Origin: Sphingobacterium rhinopitheci
Lineage (GTDB): Bacteria > Bacteroidota > Bacteroidia > Sphingobacteriales > Sphingobacteriaceae
Reading direction: 5' to 3'
Assembly (NCBI RefSeq): GCF_022627575.1
Contig: NZ_JADEYQ010000006.1
Coordinates: 1 to 64,000 of the forward strand
Length of the DNA stretch: 64,000 nt
Shown here: positions 55,008 through 64,000 of the stretch, in pieces
Position numbering within the stretch: position 1 is the stretch's first letter
Layout: the number at the start of each line of letters is the position of its first letter
Position numbers and translations under genes: made by a program
The notes under the pieces: generated by a model
The model's input: the letters and a program-made list of their open reading frames with translations, nothing else
Databases searched by the model: none
What the model was told of the DNA's origin: nothing

Positions 55008-55421
55008 TTACTTTTTCAATTGTTCGATTTCGCTTTTCAGTTTTTCAATTTCCAACTGTTGCTCCTGAACAGCAGAAACCAACAAGGGAATGATACTTTT
55101 ATAATCTATATCTTCATAAGATATCGTTTTGGTTGTATTCTTAGATACAGCAACAACACGGGACTCCTGATTTACAATTTCTGGAATTGATTCCTTTACT
55201 TGGTTAAGGTTAATCCCAAACTGCTTCCCTTTTGGCAAATCCAAACCTTTGAACTGCGCCACATTATAGTCAAATATAATAGGCTCTAGATTAGCTAATA
55301 ATTCTCGACCATTACTAATCTCTTTGATATTCAACCTCAACTCTGGATCTTGTATTTTTTGTGCATTGACAATCCCACAATATCCAATAAGACCTAATAA
55401 TATAAATACTTTTTTCATCAC
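55008..55421 (-). CDS. short secreted remnant resembling the tail-fibre S74 chaperone domain
   Basis: A 137-residue exported protein with signal ending GIVNAQ. The closing part IDYKSIIPLLVSAVQEQQLEIEKLKSEI is the characteristic end of the intramolecular chaperone (peptidase S74) domain of tail-fibre/endosialidase-like proteins in Bacteroidota, followed by a coiled coil. Here the long repetitive N-terminus is absent and the Ser-Asp catalytic signature is not visible, so it looks like a stand-alone shortened form. It could be a decayed gene or a small secreted trimerising protein. Faces the convergent porin gene. Confidence 0.72.
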   Translation of the reverse strand: MMKKVFILLGLIGYCGIVNAQKIQDPELRLNIKEISNGRELLANLEPIIFDYNVAQFKGLDLPKGKQFGINLNQVKESIPEIVNQESRVVAVSKNTTKTISYEDIDYKSIIPLLVSAVQEQQLEIEKLKSEIEQLKK

Positions 55422-55561
55422 ACTAACTAATAATCATAAGGTCACAAGATAGAAAACATTGATTTTAAAGACAATAGTAAAACCGAAATTCTAAAAAATT
55501 GACATAAATCAGATTTATTTAAGAATAGTATACAACGGGCCTAAAATTGTATTTTTGCAAG

Positions 55562-56743
55562 ATGTATAAATCTCCTATTGTCATCATTGGTGCTGGACCT
55601 GCTGGATTAATGGCTGCACAACATCTTGCCGAAAATGGTTTTGAAGTACACATTTATGAGCAGAATAAAGCCGCAGCACGCAAATTTTTAGTAGCTGGAC
55701 ATGGAGGTTTTAATCTCACCCATAATGAGTCAATAACAGATTTCATAACACGCTATGATAAATCAGAATTGTCTCCTATAATAAAAGATTTTGACAATCA
55801 GGACACCGTACAATGGCTTCATGATCTAGGTATTGATACTTATGTAGGTTCTTCAGGAAAAATATTTCCTATAAAAACAATTAAACCAATACATGTATTA
55901 CAAGCATGGTTAGATAAACTAAATAGCTTAGGCGTAACAATACATTACGAACATACATTTCAAGACTTTGTAGAAGATACAGTATTCTTGAAACACAAGG
56001 AAGATATAGTTGCAATAAAATACTATAAGTTGATACTAGCTCTCGGTGGGGGTTCATGGCAGAAGACAGGATCTAATGCACAATGGATTCCTATTCTAAA
56101 GAGCAAAAATATCCATATAAAACCATTAGAAGCTGCCAATTCAGGATACAATACCAAGGCGTCATTCGTAGATATTGAAGGACAAATAGTAAAGAATATT
56201 GAGATACGTTTCAACGAGATTCGCAAAAAAGGAGAAGTGGTATTTACAACGTATGGAATCGAAGGAAGCCCGCTATATTATTTAAATAGATTCACTCGAG
56301 CTACAGCATTTCCATTTACTATTTATATCGATTTAAAGCCTAACAATAGTGAGCAACAAGTGCAAAAAGAAATAGCGAGCACTAAAAATATCACTAAAGC
56401 ACTTAAAGAAAAGTTAAAATTAAATAATGCTACAATTCAATTGCTCAAAAAACTACCAAAAGAAGCGTACACAAATCCCAATTTACTAGCACAGTATATA
56501 AAAAATTACCCTATCGAAGTCACTAGTTTTCGTCCTATAGATGAAGTAATTTCGACTGCTGGGGGAATATTATTTGAAGAGTTAAACCCTTCACTCAACC
56601 TACGCAAATACCCAAATATATATTGCCTCGGCGAAATGGTAGATTGGGAAGCTCCAACGGGAGGATATTTGCTCCAAGCATGCTTTAGTATGGGCCAATT
56701 TGCGGCAAAACATATAGTTAAAAGTCAAATTATTACAGAATAA
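55562..56743 (+). CDS. HI0933-like NAD(P)/FAD-dependent flavoprotein (TIGR03862-type)
   Basis: A 393-residue flavoprotein from ATG at 55562. The FAD-binding Rossmann motif VIIGAGPAGLMAAQHLAE opens it. It is followed by EQNKAAARKFLVAGHGGFNLTHNE, the marker of the HI0933/YhiN-like group. C-terminal CLGEMVDWEAPTGGYLLQACFSMG closes the FAD site. Length is near 400 as usual. It may oxidise or reduce a small molecule; physiological role of this family is not known. It has no operon partner. Confidence 0.88.
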   Translation: MYKSPIVIIGAGPAGLMAAQHLAENGFEVHIYEQNKAAARKFLVAGHGGFNLTHNESITDFITRYDKSELSPIIKDFDNQDTVQWLHDLGIDTYVGSSGKIFPIKTIKPIHVLQAWLDKLNSLGVTIHYEHTFQDFVEDTVFLKHKEDIVAIKYYKLILALGGGSWQKTGSNAQWIPILKSKNIHIKPLEAANSGYNTKASFVDIEGQIVKNIEIRFNEIRKKGEVVFTTYGIEGSPLYYLNRFTRATAFPFTIYIDLKPNNSEQQVQKEIASTKNITKALKEKLKLNNATIQLLKKLPKEAYTNPNLLAQYIKNYPIEVTSFRPIDEVISTAGGILFEELNPSLNLRKYPNIYCLGEMVDWEAPTGGYLLQACFSMGQFAAKHIVKSQIITE

Positions 56744-56872
56744 TACATTTTATCTTATTTCAATAATCAATCAATTTGTTGTAAAAATAAATACCAAACA
56801 TTCTCTCAACGCTGTTGTTATTAAACAATACAAAAAACGCACTGTTTTTTTACATTAATAAATCAGCATAGT

Positions 56873-58066
56873 ATGAACAGAATAATACTTTTAATAAACG
56901 CTGTCGCTCTATTTTTTATCATTCAATTTGCGAATGCACAATCTATAAAAGATTCTATTGAAATAAATGTAAATCCATATGCAAGCTTTCGTGGAAACTT
57001 AACAGCTTATAAAAATGAAATAGAACTACAGGATAATGTGTCAAGATTAGGAATAAATGGAAGTATAAAAAAAGGTAAAATATCATTTCTTGCTGCCGCA
57101 GAAGTCCATCTAAATCTTTTCCAAGGCCAAGGTACTTTTAATGTCGACAACAATAGAAATGCTGATTTCTTAGAGATACAAACAATAGATAACCAACAAA
57201 CTATCACCAATAGGTTGGGATATATAGGGATAGATATGGAGAAATATGGAACTTTTACATTTGGTAAACAATGGAGTGTATATTACGATGTTTCATCCTA
57301 CACAAATCAATTTACGGTATTTGGAGGCCGCGCATCTGCTACCTATATCGGCGGCACCGATGGTGGTGAAAATGGTACCGGTCGTGTCAACCAAGCAGCG
57401 ATATATAGAAATAAATTTGGTCCCTTCTACTTGGGAGCACAGGTTCAACTTTTAGGATTCAACAATAACAAGTTTGTTGATGGCTACGGATTTTCGGGAC
57501 AATTGGACATCACTAAGGAGCTGACTTTAGGAGCTGCATACAACAAAGCCTTAGTAAGTGATAGCTTGATATCAAGTGGCAAAATATTAGGCCTACACGG
57601 CCAACCAAGTTATTTTACAACAGCAATAAGATATCAAGACAACAAATTTACATTAAGTATACTTGGAGCAATAGAAAAAAATGGTGATTTTGCGCAAGGA
57701 TCATATAGGAGTTTGACACAAACTATGCAAACACCAACCGTTGTATTTAATGCAAAAGGATTAGAGATATTTTCTAATTATACTTTCCATAAATTCTCTA
57801 TACATGCTGGCTACAATTTGTACGTCCCAGATACAAAAGTGATAGTAGATGAGAATGGCCAGGCACCAATAAGTCACAATTTCAAAATAAATGACATAAT
57901 ATTTGGCGCAAATTATATCCCTTTTAATTTTATTGAAATTTATGCTGAGCAACGATTGTCATATGGTAGAAGTGCAACAGACATTAAAGACCCAAGTGTC
58001 TTTGCATTGGGCATGATTATTGACTTTTCGAAGACGTTCAAAAAGACAATAAGTACTAAAAACTAA
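56873..58066 (+). CDS. porin-family outer membrane protein
   Basis: A 397-residue porin; signal ends FANAQ. Mature part begins with NVNPYASFRGNLTAY, then runs of strands with GRASATYIGGTDGGENGTGR as extracellular loop and LGYIGIDMEKYGTFTFGKQWS, typical of trimeric Gram-negative porins. It ends in KKTISTKN, without the classical terminal Phe, although the strand before it is typical. It may be an anion- or nutrient-selective porin. Followed by the acylase gene with a 112-base gap. Confidence 0.82.
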   Translation: MNRIILLINAVALFFIIQFANAQSIKDSIEINVNPYASFRGNLTAYKNEIELQDNVSRLGINGSIKKGKISFLAAAEVHLNLFQGQGTFNVDNNRNADFLEIQTIDNQQTITNRLGYIGIDMEKYGTFTFGKQWSVYYDVSSYTNQFTVFGGRASATYIGGTDGGENGTGRVNQAAIYRNKFGPFYLGAQVQLLGFNNNKFVDGYGFSGQLDITKELTLGAAYNKALVSDSLISSGKILGLHGQPSYFTTAIRYQDNKFTLSILGAIEKNGDFAQGSYRSLTQTMQTPTVVFNAKGLEIFSNYTFHKFSIHAGYNLYVPDTKVIVDENGQAPISHNFKINDIIFGANYIPFNFIEIYAEQRLSYGRSATDIKDPSVFALGMIIDFSKTFKKTISTKN

Positions 58067-58178
58067 GTTTAAAATATGTCCTATTTTTACAGGTTGTATA
58101 ATAATTTATTAAATTACAACTATTTGAAACAATTTTGATCTTTTTATGTTTTACAATAAAACAATATAATAGTGTCTT

Positions 58179-59225
58179 ATGAAAAAAATTAAACTACTTG
58201 TATTATCAGTCTTATGCTTTTCATTATCTACTCCAAAAAGCGAAGCGTGTACACGTGTGGTATACAAAGGGCCAGAAAACCTAGTTATCACCGCCAGATC
58301 AATGGATTGGAAAGATGAAATTTCAGCTAATTTATGGGCATTCCCACGCAACTTAAAAAGAAGCGGAAATGTAGGACCTACCTCAATTGAATGGACTTCA
58401 AAATATGGAAGTGTGATTACAAGCGCTTGGGACATAGCAACAACTGATGGAATAAATGAAAAAGGCTTAGTCGCTAATGTATTATGGTTAGTAGAAAGTC
58501 AATATCCAAAATTTAACCCTAGTACAGGCGAAAAAGGGTTAACGATTTCTGCTTGGGCACAGTATGTATTGGACAACTTTGCGACAGTTCAAGAAGCCGT
58601 AGATGTCCTTAGCAAAGAGGAATTTGCGATCGTTTCGGATTACATCCCTGGCACAGACAAATTTACGACCTTACATTTATCAATATCTGATGCGACTGGA
58701 GACAATGCTATATTTGAATATATCAATGGCAAATTAGTAATCCATCACAACCCTTCCTACACAGTTATGACAAACTCCCCTACTTTTAATCAGCAGTTAG
58801 CGATTAATGGTTATTGGGAAGGTATTCCTGGCACTATGTCTTTACCAGGAACTAACCGTGCTGCAGACAGATTTGTTAGAGCTTCCTATTATATTGATGC
58901 AATCCCTCAGACAACAAATACACGTGAAGCAATTGCTAGTGTTTTTAGTGTGATTAGAAATTGTTCCGTTCCATTTGGTATCTCTTCACCTACAGAGCCT
59001 AATATCTCTTCTACGCGATGGAGATCAGTATCAGACCAAAAGAACTTAACATACTTCTTTGAAACTGTATTAACACCTAATACATTTTGGGTAGATTTAA
59101 AAAAATTAGACTTCTCTAGCGGTGCATCTGTTAAGAAGTTAGATTTATCAAACAATAAAACATACGATGGAGAAGTATCAAAAAAATTCATCAATGCTAA
59201 AGCATTTACATTTTTAGGTATATAG
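58179..59225 (+). CDS. choloylglycine-hydrolase family linear amide hydrolase (penicillin V acylase-like)
   Basis: A 348-residue exported N-terminal nucleophile hydrolase. The signal peptide ends in KSEA, and cleavage exposes Cys24 (CTRVVYKG), the catalytic N-terminal Cys of penicillin V acylases and bile salt hydrolases. R and D of ARSMDWKDE and the later NSPTFNQQ fit the active-site pattern. Acts in the periplasm and cleaves an amide such as penicillin V, N-acyl homoserine lactone or N-acyl amino acid; which one cannot be told. Gram-negative family members often lack bile salt activity. Ends at a hairpin. Confidence 0.9.
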   Translation: MKKIKLLVLSVLCFSLSTPKSEACTRVVYKGPENLVITARSMDWKDEISANLWAFPRNLKRSGNVGPTSIEWTSKYGSVITSAWDIATTDGINEKGLVANVLWLVESQYPKFNPSTGEKGLTISAWAQYVLDNFATVQEAVDVLSKEEFAIVSDYIPGTDKFTTLHLSISDATGDNAIFEYINGKLVIHHNPSYTVMTNSPTFNQQLAINGYWEGIPGTMSLPGTNRAADRFVRASYYIDAIPQTTNTREAIASVFSVIRNCSVPFGISSPTEPNISSTRWRSVSDQKNLTYFFETVLTPNTFWVDLKKLDFSSGASVKKLDLSNNKTYDGEVSKKFINAKAFTFLGI

Positions 59226-59245
59226 TTTCTATTTTTCTTTAATAT

Positions 59246-59287
59246 AAAAGAGTTGGATCAGCTGTAACAAGTTATCCAACTCTTTTT
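59246..59287 (+). terminator. terminator after the acylase gene
   Basis: AAAAGAGTTGGAT (59246-59258) pairs with ATCCAACTCTTTT (59274-59286) around a 15-base loop, with T run after it. Confidence 0.88.
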
Positions 59288-59344
59288 GTTTCTAGCATCA
59301 TAAGGCTAAAAAAAAGTATATTTATAGATTCAAATATACAATAC

Positions 59345-60103
59345 ATGGATATCGTTAAATATAATAAATCGGCATGGGATTCATATGTAGACAAAAAAAA
59401 CAGATGGACCGTAGCAGTCAGTGATGAAGAAATAATGGAGGCCAAGCAAGGTAAATGGTCCGTTATTTTAACACCTACACTGTCTGTTCCATACAGCTGG
59501 TTTCCGACGGATTTAAAAAAAATAAAAATATTAGGATTAGCATGTGGTGGTGGGCAACAAGGCCCAATCTTAGCTGCTCTAGGAGCAAATGTAACTATAT
59601 TTGATAATTCACCAAAGCAACTTGGTCAAGATACCAAAATGGCAGCAAAACATAATTTAGCTATAGATACTATCGAGGGAGATATGCGAGATTTATCTGT
59701 ATTTGCTGATGAATCTTTTGATCTCATTTTCAACCCTTGCTCTATCGGTTTTGTGGATGATATCTTAGCCATCTGGAAGGAATGCTATCGCGTATTGAAA
59801 AAGGATGGTATACTAATGACAGGTCTAACGAATCCATTGATCTTCCAAATCGATGAAGTAACCATGCGTTTGAAACACAAAGCGCCTTATTCTGATAAAC
59901 AATCACTATCGAAGGAAGAATTAGATAAATACATGAATAACAACGAGCCTTTGATGTTTGGCCACAGTTGGACAGATCAGATAGGAGGTCAATTACAGGC
60001 AGGTTTTATGTTGACAGACATGTATGAAGATAACTGGGATAACACCCATTTATTTGATGCTTATTTCCCAGGGTTTATGGCAACCAGATCGATAAAAAAA
60101 TAG
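59345..60103 (+). CDS. class I SAM-dependent methyltransferase
   Basis: A 252-residue cytoplasmic methyltransferase. Motif I is GLACGGGQQGP with the SAM-binding Gly-rich loop, motif II ANVTIFDNSP, motif III IEGDMRDLSVF and post-motif LDLIFNPCSIGFV-like stretch. The following ECYRVLKKDGIL is the usual strand beta-5. The family member is not determined; substrates may be small molecules. It stands alone between terminators, with the start chosen at the first ATG, MDIVKYNKSAWD, typical for this group. Confidence 0.9.
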   Translation: MDIVKYNKSAWDSYVDKKNRWTVAVSDEEIMEAKQGKWSVILTPTLSVPYSWFPTDLKKIKILGLACGGGQQGPILAALGANVTIFDNSPKQLGQDTKMAAKHNLAIDTIEGDMRDLSVFADESFDLIFNPCSIGFVDDILAIWKECYRVLKKDGILMTGLTNPLIFQIDEVTMRLKHKAPYSDKQSLSKEELDKYMNNNEPLMFGHSWTDQIGGQLQAGFMLTDMYEDNWDNTHLFDAYFPGFMATRSIKK

Positions 60104-60182
60104 TTTTTCGAAATAGGATGTCTTGAAAATTGTGATGATGAAATATTAACAAGAAGCACATTATTCATAAATCAGTAAAAGG

Positions 60183-60221
60183 AAAAAGTGCCTAATCTAT
60201 TGCTAGATTAGGCACTTTTTT
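60183..60221. terminator. bidirectional terminator
   Basis: AAAAAGTGCCTAATCTA pairs with TAGATTAGGCACTTTTT around a 4-base loop. It separates the methyltransferase from the convergent oxidoreductase operon and ends both. Confidence 0.92.
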
Positions 60222-60225
60222 CAGG

Positions 60226-60855
60226 CTAAGCAAATGCTTTATCACCCTTTTTATAAGGGAAATCACCGTCATATCTTCCGGGTATTTTTACATATCTCAA
60301 CGCTTGTGTACAGCCCAACTCTGAATTAAAAAATCCAGTCATCGTAATCTGTTTGAATAATGTAAACCAATGAGGAGGAGGCAATTCTAATTCATGATAT
60401 AATTCATTTTGTTTTAATGCATTTTTCTCACGGTATGCTTTAGTCTCTTCATTTTGTTTCTCATTATAGGCTTTAGCTTCTTTTTCTAAAGCTGCCGCTA
60501 CAAGAGTACGATCTTCTGCAGACAATTCTTCAAAAGGTTTACCTTTGAATTCTACAGATTTTTTATCCAATTGATTGAAACCATCGATAAAAGCTTTTTG
60601 CTGCTCTTCCGTATAACAATCTCTAACCCATACAGGTATAAACTCTCCTACACCTGCAAGCTTGGCTCCAGGAGTAGATGTCGCTGGTAATATGGCTTCC
60701 GCCAAATCACCTAATCGTGCGGTCGTTAGCGCTTCAAATAAACCAGATACATCAGCAGATGCTGAACGTGTACATCCTTCTAAGAATAAGTTGGCTCCAA
60801 TTACAGAACCTCCTAATATCATTGCTACGCGCTGTAATGCTTCTCTTCTATTCAT
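60226..60855 (-). CDS. gluconate 2-dehydrogenase subunit 3-like protein
   Basis: A 209-residue exported protein. It begins with a Tat-like signal (MNRREALQRV, then a hydrophobic stretch and GCTR; a lipobox Cys may be present). LAEAILPATSTPGAKLAGVGEF is the hallmark of the gluconate_2-dehydrogenase subunit 3 family, which accompanies GMC oxidoreductases. The middle is unusually Lys/Glu/Asn-rich (EKEAKAYNEKQNEETKAY). It closes with GRYDGDFPYKKGDKA. Third gene of the GMC/Gfo-Idh-MocA/subunit-3 operon, 11 bases after the preceding gene and ending at the strong hairpin. Confidence 0.88.
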   Translation of the reverse strand: MNRREALQRVAMILGGSVIGANLFLEGCTRSASADVSGLFEALTTARLGDLAEAILPATSTPGAKLAGVGEFIPVWVRDCYTEEQQKAFIDGFNQLDKKSVEFKGKPFEELSAEDRTLVAAALEKEAKAYNEKQNEETKAYREKNALKQNELYHELELPPPHWFTLFKQITMTGFFNSELGCTQALRYVKIPGRYDGDFPYKKGDKAFA

Positions 60856-60866
60856 CTACAATTGTA

Positions 60867-62291
60867 TTAAAATGTATAGTTAACTTCCCATCCTGGACGA
60901 TATGTACGTTTTACAAATTGATTAGCTTCATCAAAATTTGTAACACGCATATTATCATTATCCCATAATAACTTCATACTGCGTCCTGGATATTTATTAT
61001 CAATTTTTAAATCTGCTCCACGAATAGCCAAATTAGCCATCAATAAAGCTTCCGTTAAAGGTCCTGCAATTTCAAATGGCGAAGACATCTCCATATTACC
61101 ATATCCGGCTTGACAACCTTCTACCCATTGTGCCCAATGACCTCTAGAGCCATTATTAACACGTGCATATTTTTGTTTCACCTGTGGATATTGCTTAGTA
61201 CTAGGCAATAATCTTGGATTTTCAGCGTATGTATCCGCTAACATCTTACCTTTAGTACCTATGATTAAAATACCATTACCACCATCACCAAATTTTTCAT
61301 TCGGCCCTAATTCATCTGGTCTAGGCGGTTGAATTCCACCGTCCATCCAGTGTACTTTAACATCACCTTTGGTTTTATTAGTTTTGGGAAATGTCATTGT
61401 AATTGAGCTCGAAGGAGGACAAGATTCAGGAAAATATCCACGCTTGAATTCATCAACATAAACCGAACCAACACTAGCTTGTACATCTTTGACATATTGT
61501 AAGCCATAGATACTAAATGGTGCTTCTAAATTGTGGCATCCCATATCACCAAGTGCACCAGTTCCATATGGCCACCAACCTCTCCAATTAAACGGCACTA
61601 ACTTATCAAAATATTCAACTTGTGGAGCAGTACCTAACCATTTGTCCCAGTCTAAAGTAGACGGTACTTGAGCTTTTCGATCTGGCCAAGCTATCCCTTG
61701 AGGCCATACAGGTCTATCTGTCCATGCATACACTTCAACTAGATCACCAATTAATCCAGCATCTGCCCATTCGCGCATTTGACGAACACCATCACCTGAT
61801 GAACCTTGGTTTCCCATTTGTGTAACGACCTTATATTTTTTTGCCGCATGAGTAAGCGCACGGGCTTCCCATACATCATGCGCTAAGGGCTTCTGTACGT
61901 ATACATGCTTACCAAGTTGCATTGCAGCTAAAGCTTGAATAGCATGGTTATGATCTGGTGTAGAAACCGAAACAGCATCGATGTGCTTATGCTCTTTGTC
62001 TAACATCTCTCTGAAGTCCGTATAAAACTTAGCTTTAGGAAACTTCTCTACAGATCCTTTTGCGCGTGCTTTATCTACATCGCACAAATAAGCTATATTT
62101 GCTTTTCCACTTTGAGAAATATTATTCACATCAGAACCACCCATTCCTCCAACCCCGATTGAAGCAACTTGTAGCATATCACTAGGCGCTCTAAAACCAG
62201 TACCTCCTAAGACATGCCTTGGAACAATAGTTATACCGGCTGCCGCTACGGAAGCCTTTTTTATAAAATCTCTTCTAGATTCAGTATTCAT
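60867..62291 (-). CDS. Gfo/Idh/MocA-family oxidoreductase, Tat-exported
   Basis: A 474-residue NAD(P)-dependent dehydrogenase-like protein with an N-terminal twin-arginine signal (SRRDFIKKASVAAAG). The Rossmann domain has VASIGVGGMGGSDVNN and DHNHAIQALAAMQLGKHVYVQKPLAHD, the Lys of VQKPL being the usual active-site Lys. The substrate domain contains WPQGIAWP and GDMGCHNLEAPF. Export of Gfo/Idh/MocA enzymes with bound cofactor is known in Bacteroidota. It lies 20 bases after the GMC gene and acts presumably on a sugar or keto-sugar. Exact substrate unknown. Confidence 0.92.
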   Translation of the reverse strand: MNTESRRDFIKKASVAAAGITIVPRHVLGGTGFRAPSDMLQVASIGVGGMGGSDVNNISQSGKANIAYLCDVDKARAKGSVEKFPKAKFYTDFREMLDKEHKHIDAVSVSTPDHNHAIQALAAMQLGKHVYVQKPLAHDVWEARALTHAAKKYKVVTQMGNQGSSGDGVRQMREWADAGLIGDLVEVYAWTDRPVWPQGIAWPDRKAQVPSTLDWDKWLGTAPQVEYFDKLVPFNWRGWWPYGTGALGDMGCHNLEAPFSIYGLQYVKDVQASVGSVYVDEFKRGYFPESCPPSSSITMTFPKTNKTKGDVKVHWMDGGIQPPRPDELGPNEKFGDGGNGILIIGTKGKMLADTYAENPRLLPSTKQYPQVKQKYARVNNGSRGHWAQWVEGCQAGYGNMEMSSPFEIAGPLTEALLMANLAIRGADLKIDNKYPGRSMKLLWDNDNMRVTNFDEANQFVKRTYRPGWEVNYTF

Positions 62292-62311
62292 AATTGGTAG
62301 ATTATAATAGT

Positions 62312-64000
62312 TTATAGATTCCCTTTCTTAAGTTCAGATACGGCAAAATCAACAGCTCTAGCAGTTAATGCCATATAAGTTAAAGATGGATTTACACATC
62401 CTGCAGATGTCATTGCAGCACCATCTGTAACAAATACATTAGTAGCATCCCAAACTTGGTTATTCCCATTCAAAACTGAAGTTTTAGGATCTCTTCCCAT
62501 ACGAGCCGTACCCATTTCATGAATTCCTTGACCTAAGCCGTAAACGTTATCATAGGTATAGGTATCTTTAACACCAATACGTTCCAACATTTCCTTCATT
62601 TCATTTTGCATATCGCCACGCATTTTCAACTCATTATCTCTGATCTCTGCGTTAAAAGATAGCACAGGCAATCCCCATTTATCTTTTTTATCCTTATCAA
62701 GTTTAATAGCATTCTCATGATATGGTAACATTTCACCAAAAGCGGTAAATCCTACTGACCAAGTACCAGGCTCCGTGATAGCGTCTTTCCAAGCACCACC
62801 AACAGACATCTCTGCTACTTCACCAGACCACCTGCCTCTACTTGCAGCTCCTTGATACCCAAATCCACGTACATAATCTCTAGGCTTGGTATCCCCTTCC
62901 ACATTTACAAATCTTGGAACATACAAACCTGTAGGTCTACGACCATAAGTATACTTATCTTCATAACCTTCTATTGTACCACCAGCACCACAACGGAAAT
63001 GGTGATCCATCAAGTTATGACCTAATTCACCACTACTACTTCCTAATCCACCTTCCCAGACATCAGTAGCTGAATTCATCAACACCCATGTAGAGTTTAA
63101 TGCCGAAGCACATACAAATATTACTTTAGCGTAGTATTCATAGGTTTGATTTGTTTCCGCATCAAGAATTTCTACGCCTTTAGCTTTTTTCGTATCCTTA
63201 TCATAGATCAATCGTGTAACAATAGAAAAAGGTCTTAAAGTTAAATTTCCCGTTTTCACAGCTACCGGTAAAGTTGCAGATTGTGTACTAAAATAAGCCC
63301 CAAAGTTACAACCTAACCAACATTGATTTTGATACTGACAATTAACTCTTCCTTCATGGGGAACAGTGATATTCGCCGTTCTGCCCATAATAAAATGACG
63401 TTTGCCACCATATTGTCCTTTTAAGCGCTCAGCTAAATCTTTTTCTACAATATTCATTGGCATAGCCGGCATATAATCACCGTCAGGTAAAGATGGTATA
63501 CCATCTCTATTACCCGAAATACCCGCAAACTTCTCTGCATAGCTATACCAAGGTGCTATATCTTTATAACGAATAGGCCAATCTACACCATGACCATCCT
63601 TAAGATTTGCTTCAAAGTCTAAATCTCCTAGGCGGTAAGATTGACGTCCCCACATCAAAGATCTTCCTCCTACATGGTATCCGCGATACCAATCAAAGCG
63701 TTTTTCTTCAACATAAGGATGTTCTAAATCATCCACCCAATAATCAAGATTTTTCTCATTTAATGGATAATCTCTTTTTAAGACCGGATGATTTTTAATC
63801 ATTTCTTGTGTCCTTCCCCCAGCATGCGGAAATTCCCATGGATTCTTGTTAGCGGCGACATAGTCCTTAACATGCTCAATATTACGTCCCCGTTCAAGCA
63901 TAATTGTCTTCATCCCCTTCTCTGTAAGCTCTTTTGCTGCCCATCCCCCGCTAATTCCAGACCCAATGACAATAGCATCATAAGTATTACTCTCTATCAT
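62312..64000 (-). CDS. GMC-type FAD-dependent sugar oxidoreductase
   Basis: A 562-residue GMC oxidoreductase whose ATG is the last codon-start in the window (64000). FAD motif YDAIVIGSGISGGWAAKEL opens it. The C-terminal GMC_oxred_C part has GIHEMGTARMG and VTDGAAMTSAGCVNPSLTY, with the catalytic His/Asn pair of the family. A Cys-rich NCQYQNQCWLGC segment suggests an iron-sulfur or disulfide element. No signal peptide is seen; the Tat-exported partner could carry it along. First gene of the operon. Members act as glucoside 3-dehydrogenases or gluconate-type dehydrogenases; which one is unknown. The promoter is outside. Confidence 0.9.
   Translation of the reverse strand: MIESNTYDAIVIGSGISGGWAAKELTEKGMKTIMLERGRNIEHVKDYVAANKNPWEFPHAGGRTQEMIKNHPVLKRDYPLNEKNLDYWVDDLEHPYVEEKRFDWYRGYHVGGRSLMWGRQSYRLGDLDFEANLKDGHGVDWPIRYKDIAPWYSYAEKFAGISGNRDGIPSLPDGDYMPAMPMNIVEKDLAERLKGQYGGKRHFIMGRTANITVPHEGRVNCQYQNQCWLGCNFGAYFSTQSATLPVAVKTGNLTLRPFSIVTRLIYDKDTKKAKGVEILDAETNQTYEYYAKVIFVCASALNSTWVLMNSATDVWEGGLGSSSGELGHNLMDHHFRCGAGGTIEGYEDKYTYGRRPTGLYVPRFVNVEGDTKPRDYVRGFGYQGAASRGRWSGEVAEMSVGGAWKDAITEPGTWSVGFTAFGEMLPYHENAIKLDKDKKDKWGLPVLSFNAEIRDNELKMRGDMQNEMKEMLERIGVKDTYTYDNVYGLGQGIHEMGTARMGRDPKTSVLNGNNQVWDATNVFVTDGAAMTSAGCVNPSLTYMALTARAVDFAVSELKKGNL

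Overview
The window looks like chromosomal DNA from a member of the Bacteroidota, most likely a Sphingobacteriaceae relative of Sphingobacterium or Pedobacter. The grounds are the AT-rich base composition, TonB-dependent receptors with CarboxypepD_reg-type N-termini, a DUF4249 partner lipoprotein, a GH92 mannosidase, a rimP-nusA-infB order, almost no Shine-Dalgarno sequences, and promoters of the Bacteroidota type (TTTG, 19-20 bp, TAnnTTTG). I see no transposase, integrase-type phage gene, CRISPR array or rRNA. The only trace of mobility is a partial copy of a tRNA-Ser 3' end at the left edge.

Layout. 1-0.9 kb: tRNA-Ser(UGA) with its promoter and terminator, a truncated duplicate of its 3' end, and about 540 bp with no gene. 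0.9-9.5 kb: GH92 alpha-mannosidase, quinone oxidoreductase coupled to an outer-membrane barrel, ferritin, a small conserved protein, and hpf-xerC. 9.6-17.7 kb: a five-gene same-strand run (HD/Pycsar-type membrane protein, SdiA-regulated-like lipoprotein, secreted metallophosphatase, GAF protein, kinase-like/Omp85 barrel protein), the best candidate for an undescribed system. 17.9-23.5 kb: HdeD-like protein, copper ATPase, apt with a membrane-anchored helix-hairpin-helix protein, polysaccharide deacetylase. 23.5-31 kb: a six-gene run combining a TonB receptor/DUF4249 pair, an esterase, a beta-propeller, a type II PNGase F and a flavin/2Fe-2S reductase, pointing to use of N-glycoproteins. 31-36 kb: infB, nusA, rimP. 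36-37.4 kb: a self-cleaving LexA/CI-like repressor divergent from a degenerate GIY-YIG gene. 37.4-44.7 kb: a peptidase/TolB/Omp85 fusion, a class A penicillin-binding protein, sigma-54. 44.7-50.3 kb: YgiC-like ATP-grasp with two small lipoproteins, a monooxygenase-fold protein, luxS-mtn, a lipoprotein and a porin-like barrel. 50.3-60.2 kb: SF1 helicase, AmtB with a divergent barrel porin, a flavoprotein, another porin, a penicillin-V-acylase-like hydrolase, a methyltransferase. 60.2-64 kb: a GMC oxidoreductase / Gfo-Idh-MocA / gluconate-dehydrogenase-subunit-3 operon that begins exactly at the right edge.

Working together. PNGase F would release N-glycans and the GH92 enzyme would trim alpha-1,2-mannose from them, though the two genes are 25 kb apart. 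LuxS and the adjacent nucleosidase form the S-adenosylhomocysteine detoxification/AI-2 route. RimP, NusA and IF-2 form the usual transcription-translation operon. The GMC/Gfo/subunit-3 set looks like a periplasmic or Tat-exported sugar oxidation unit. Many genes are separated by strong rho-independent hairpins, which are listed individually.
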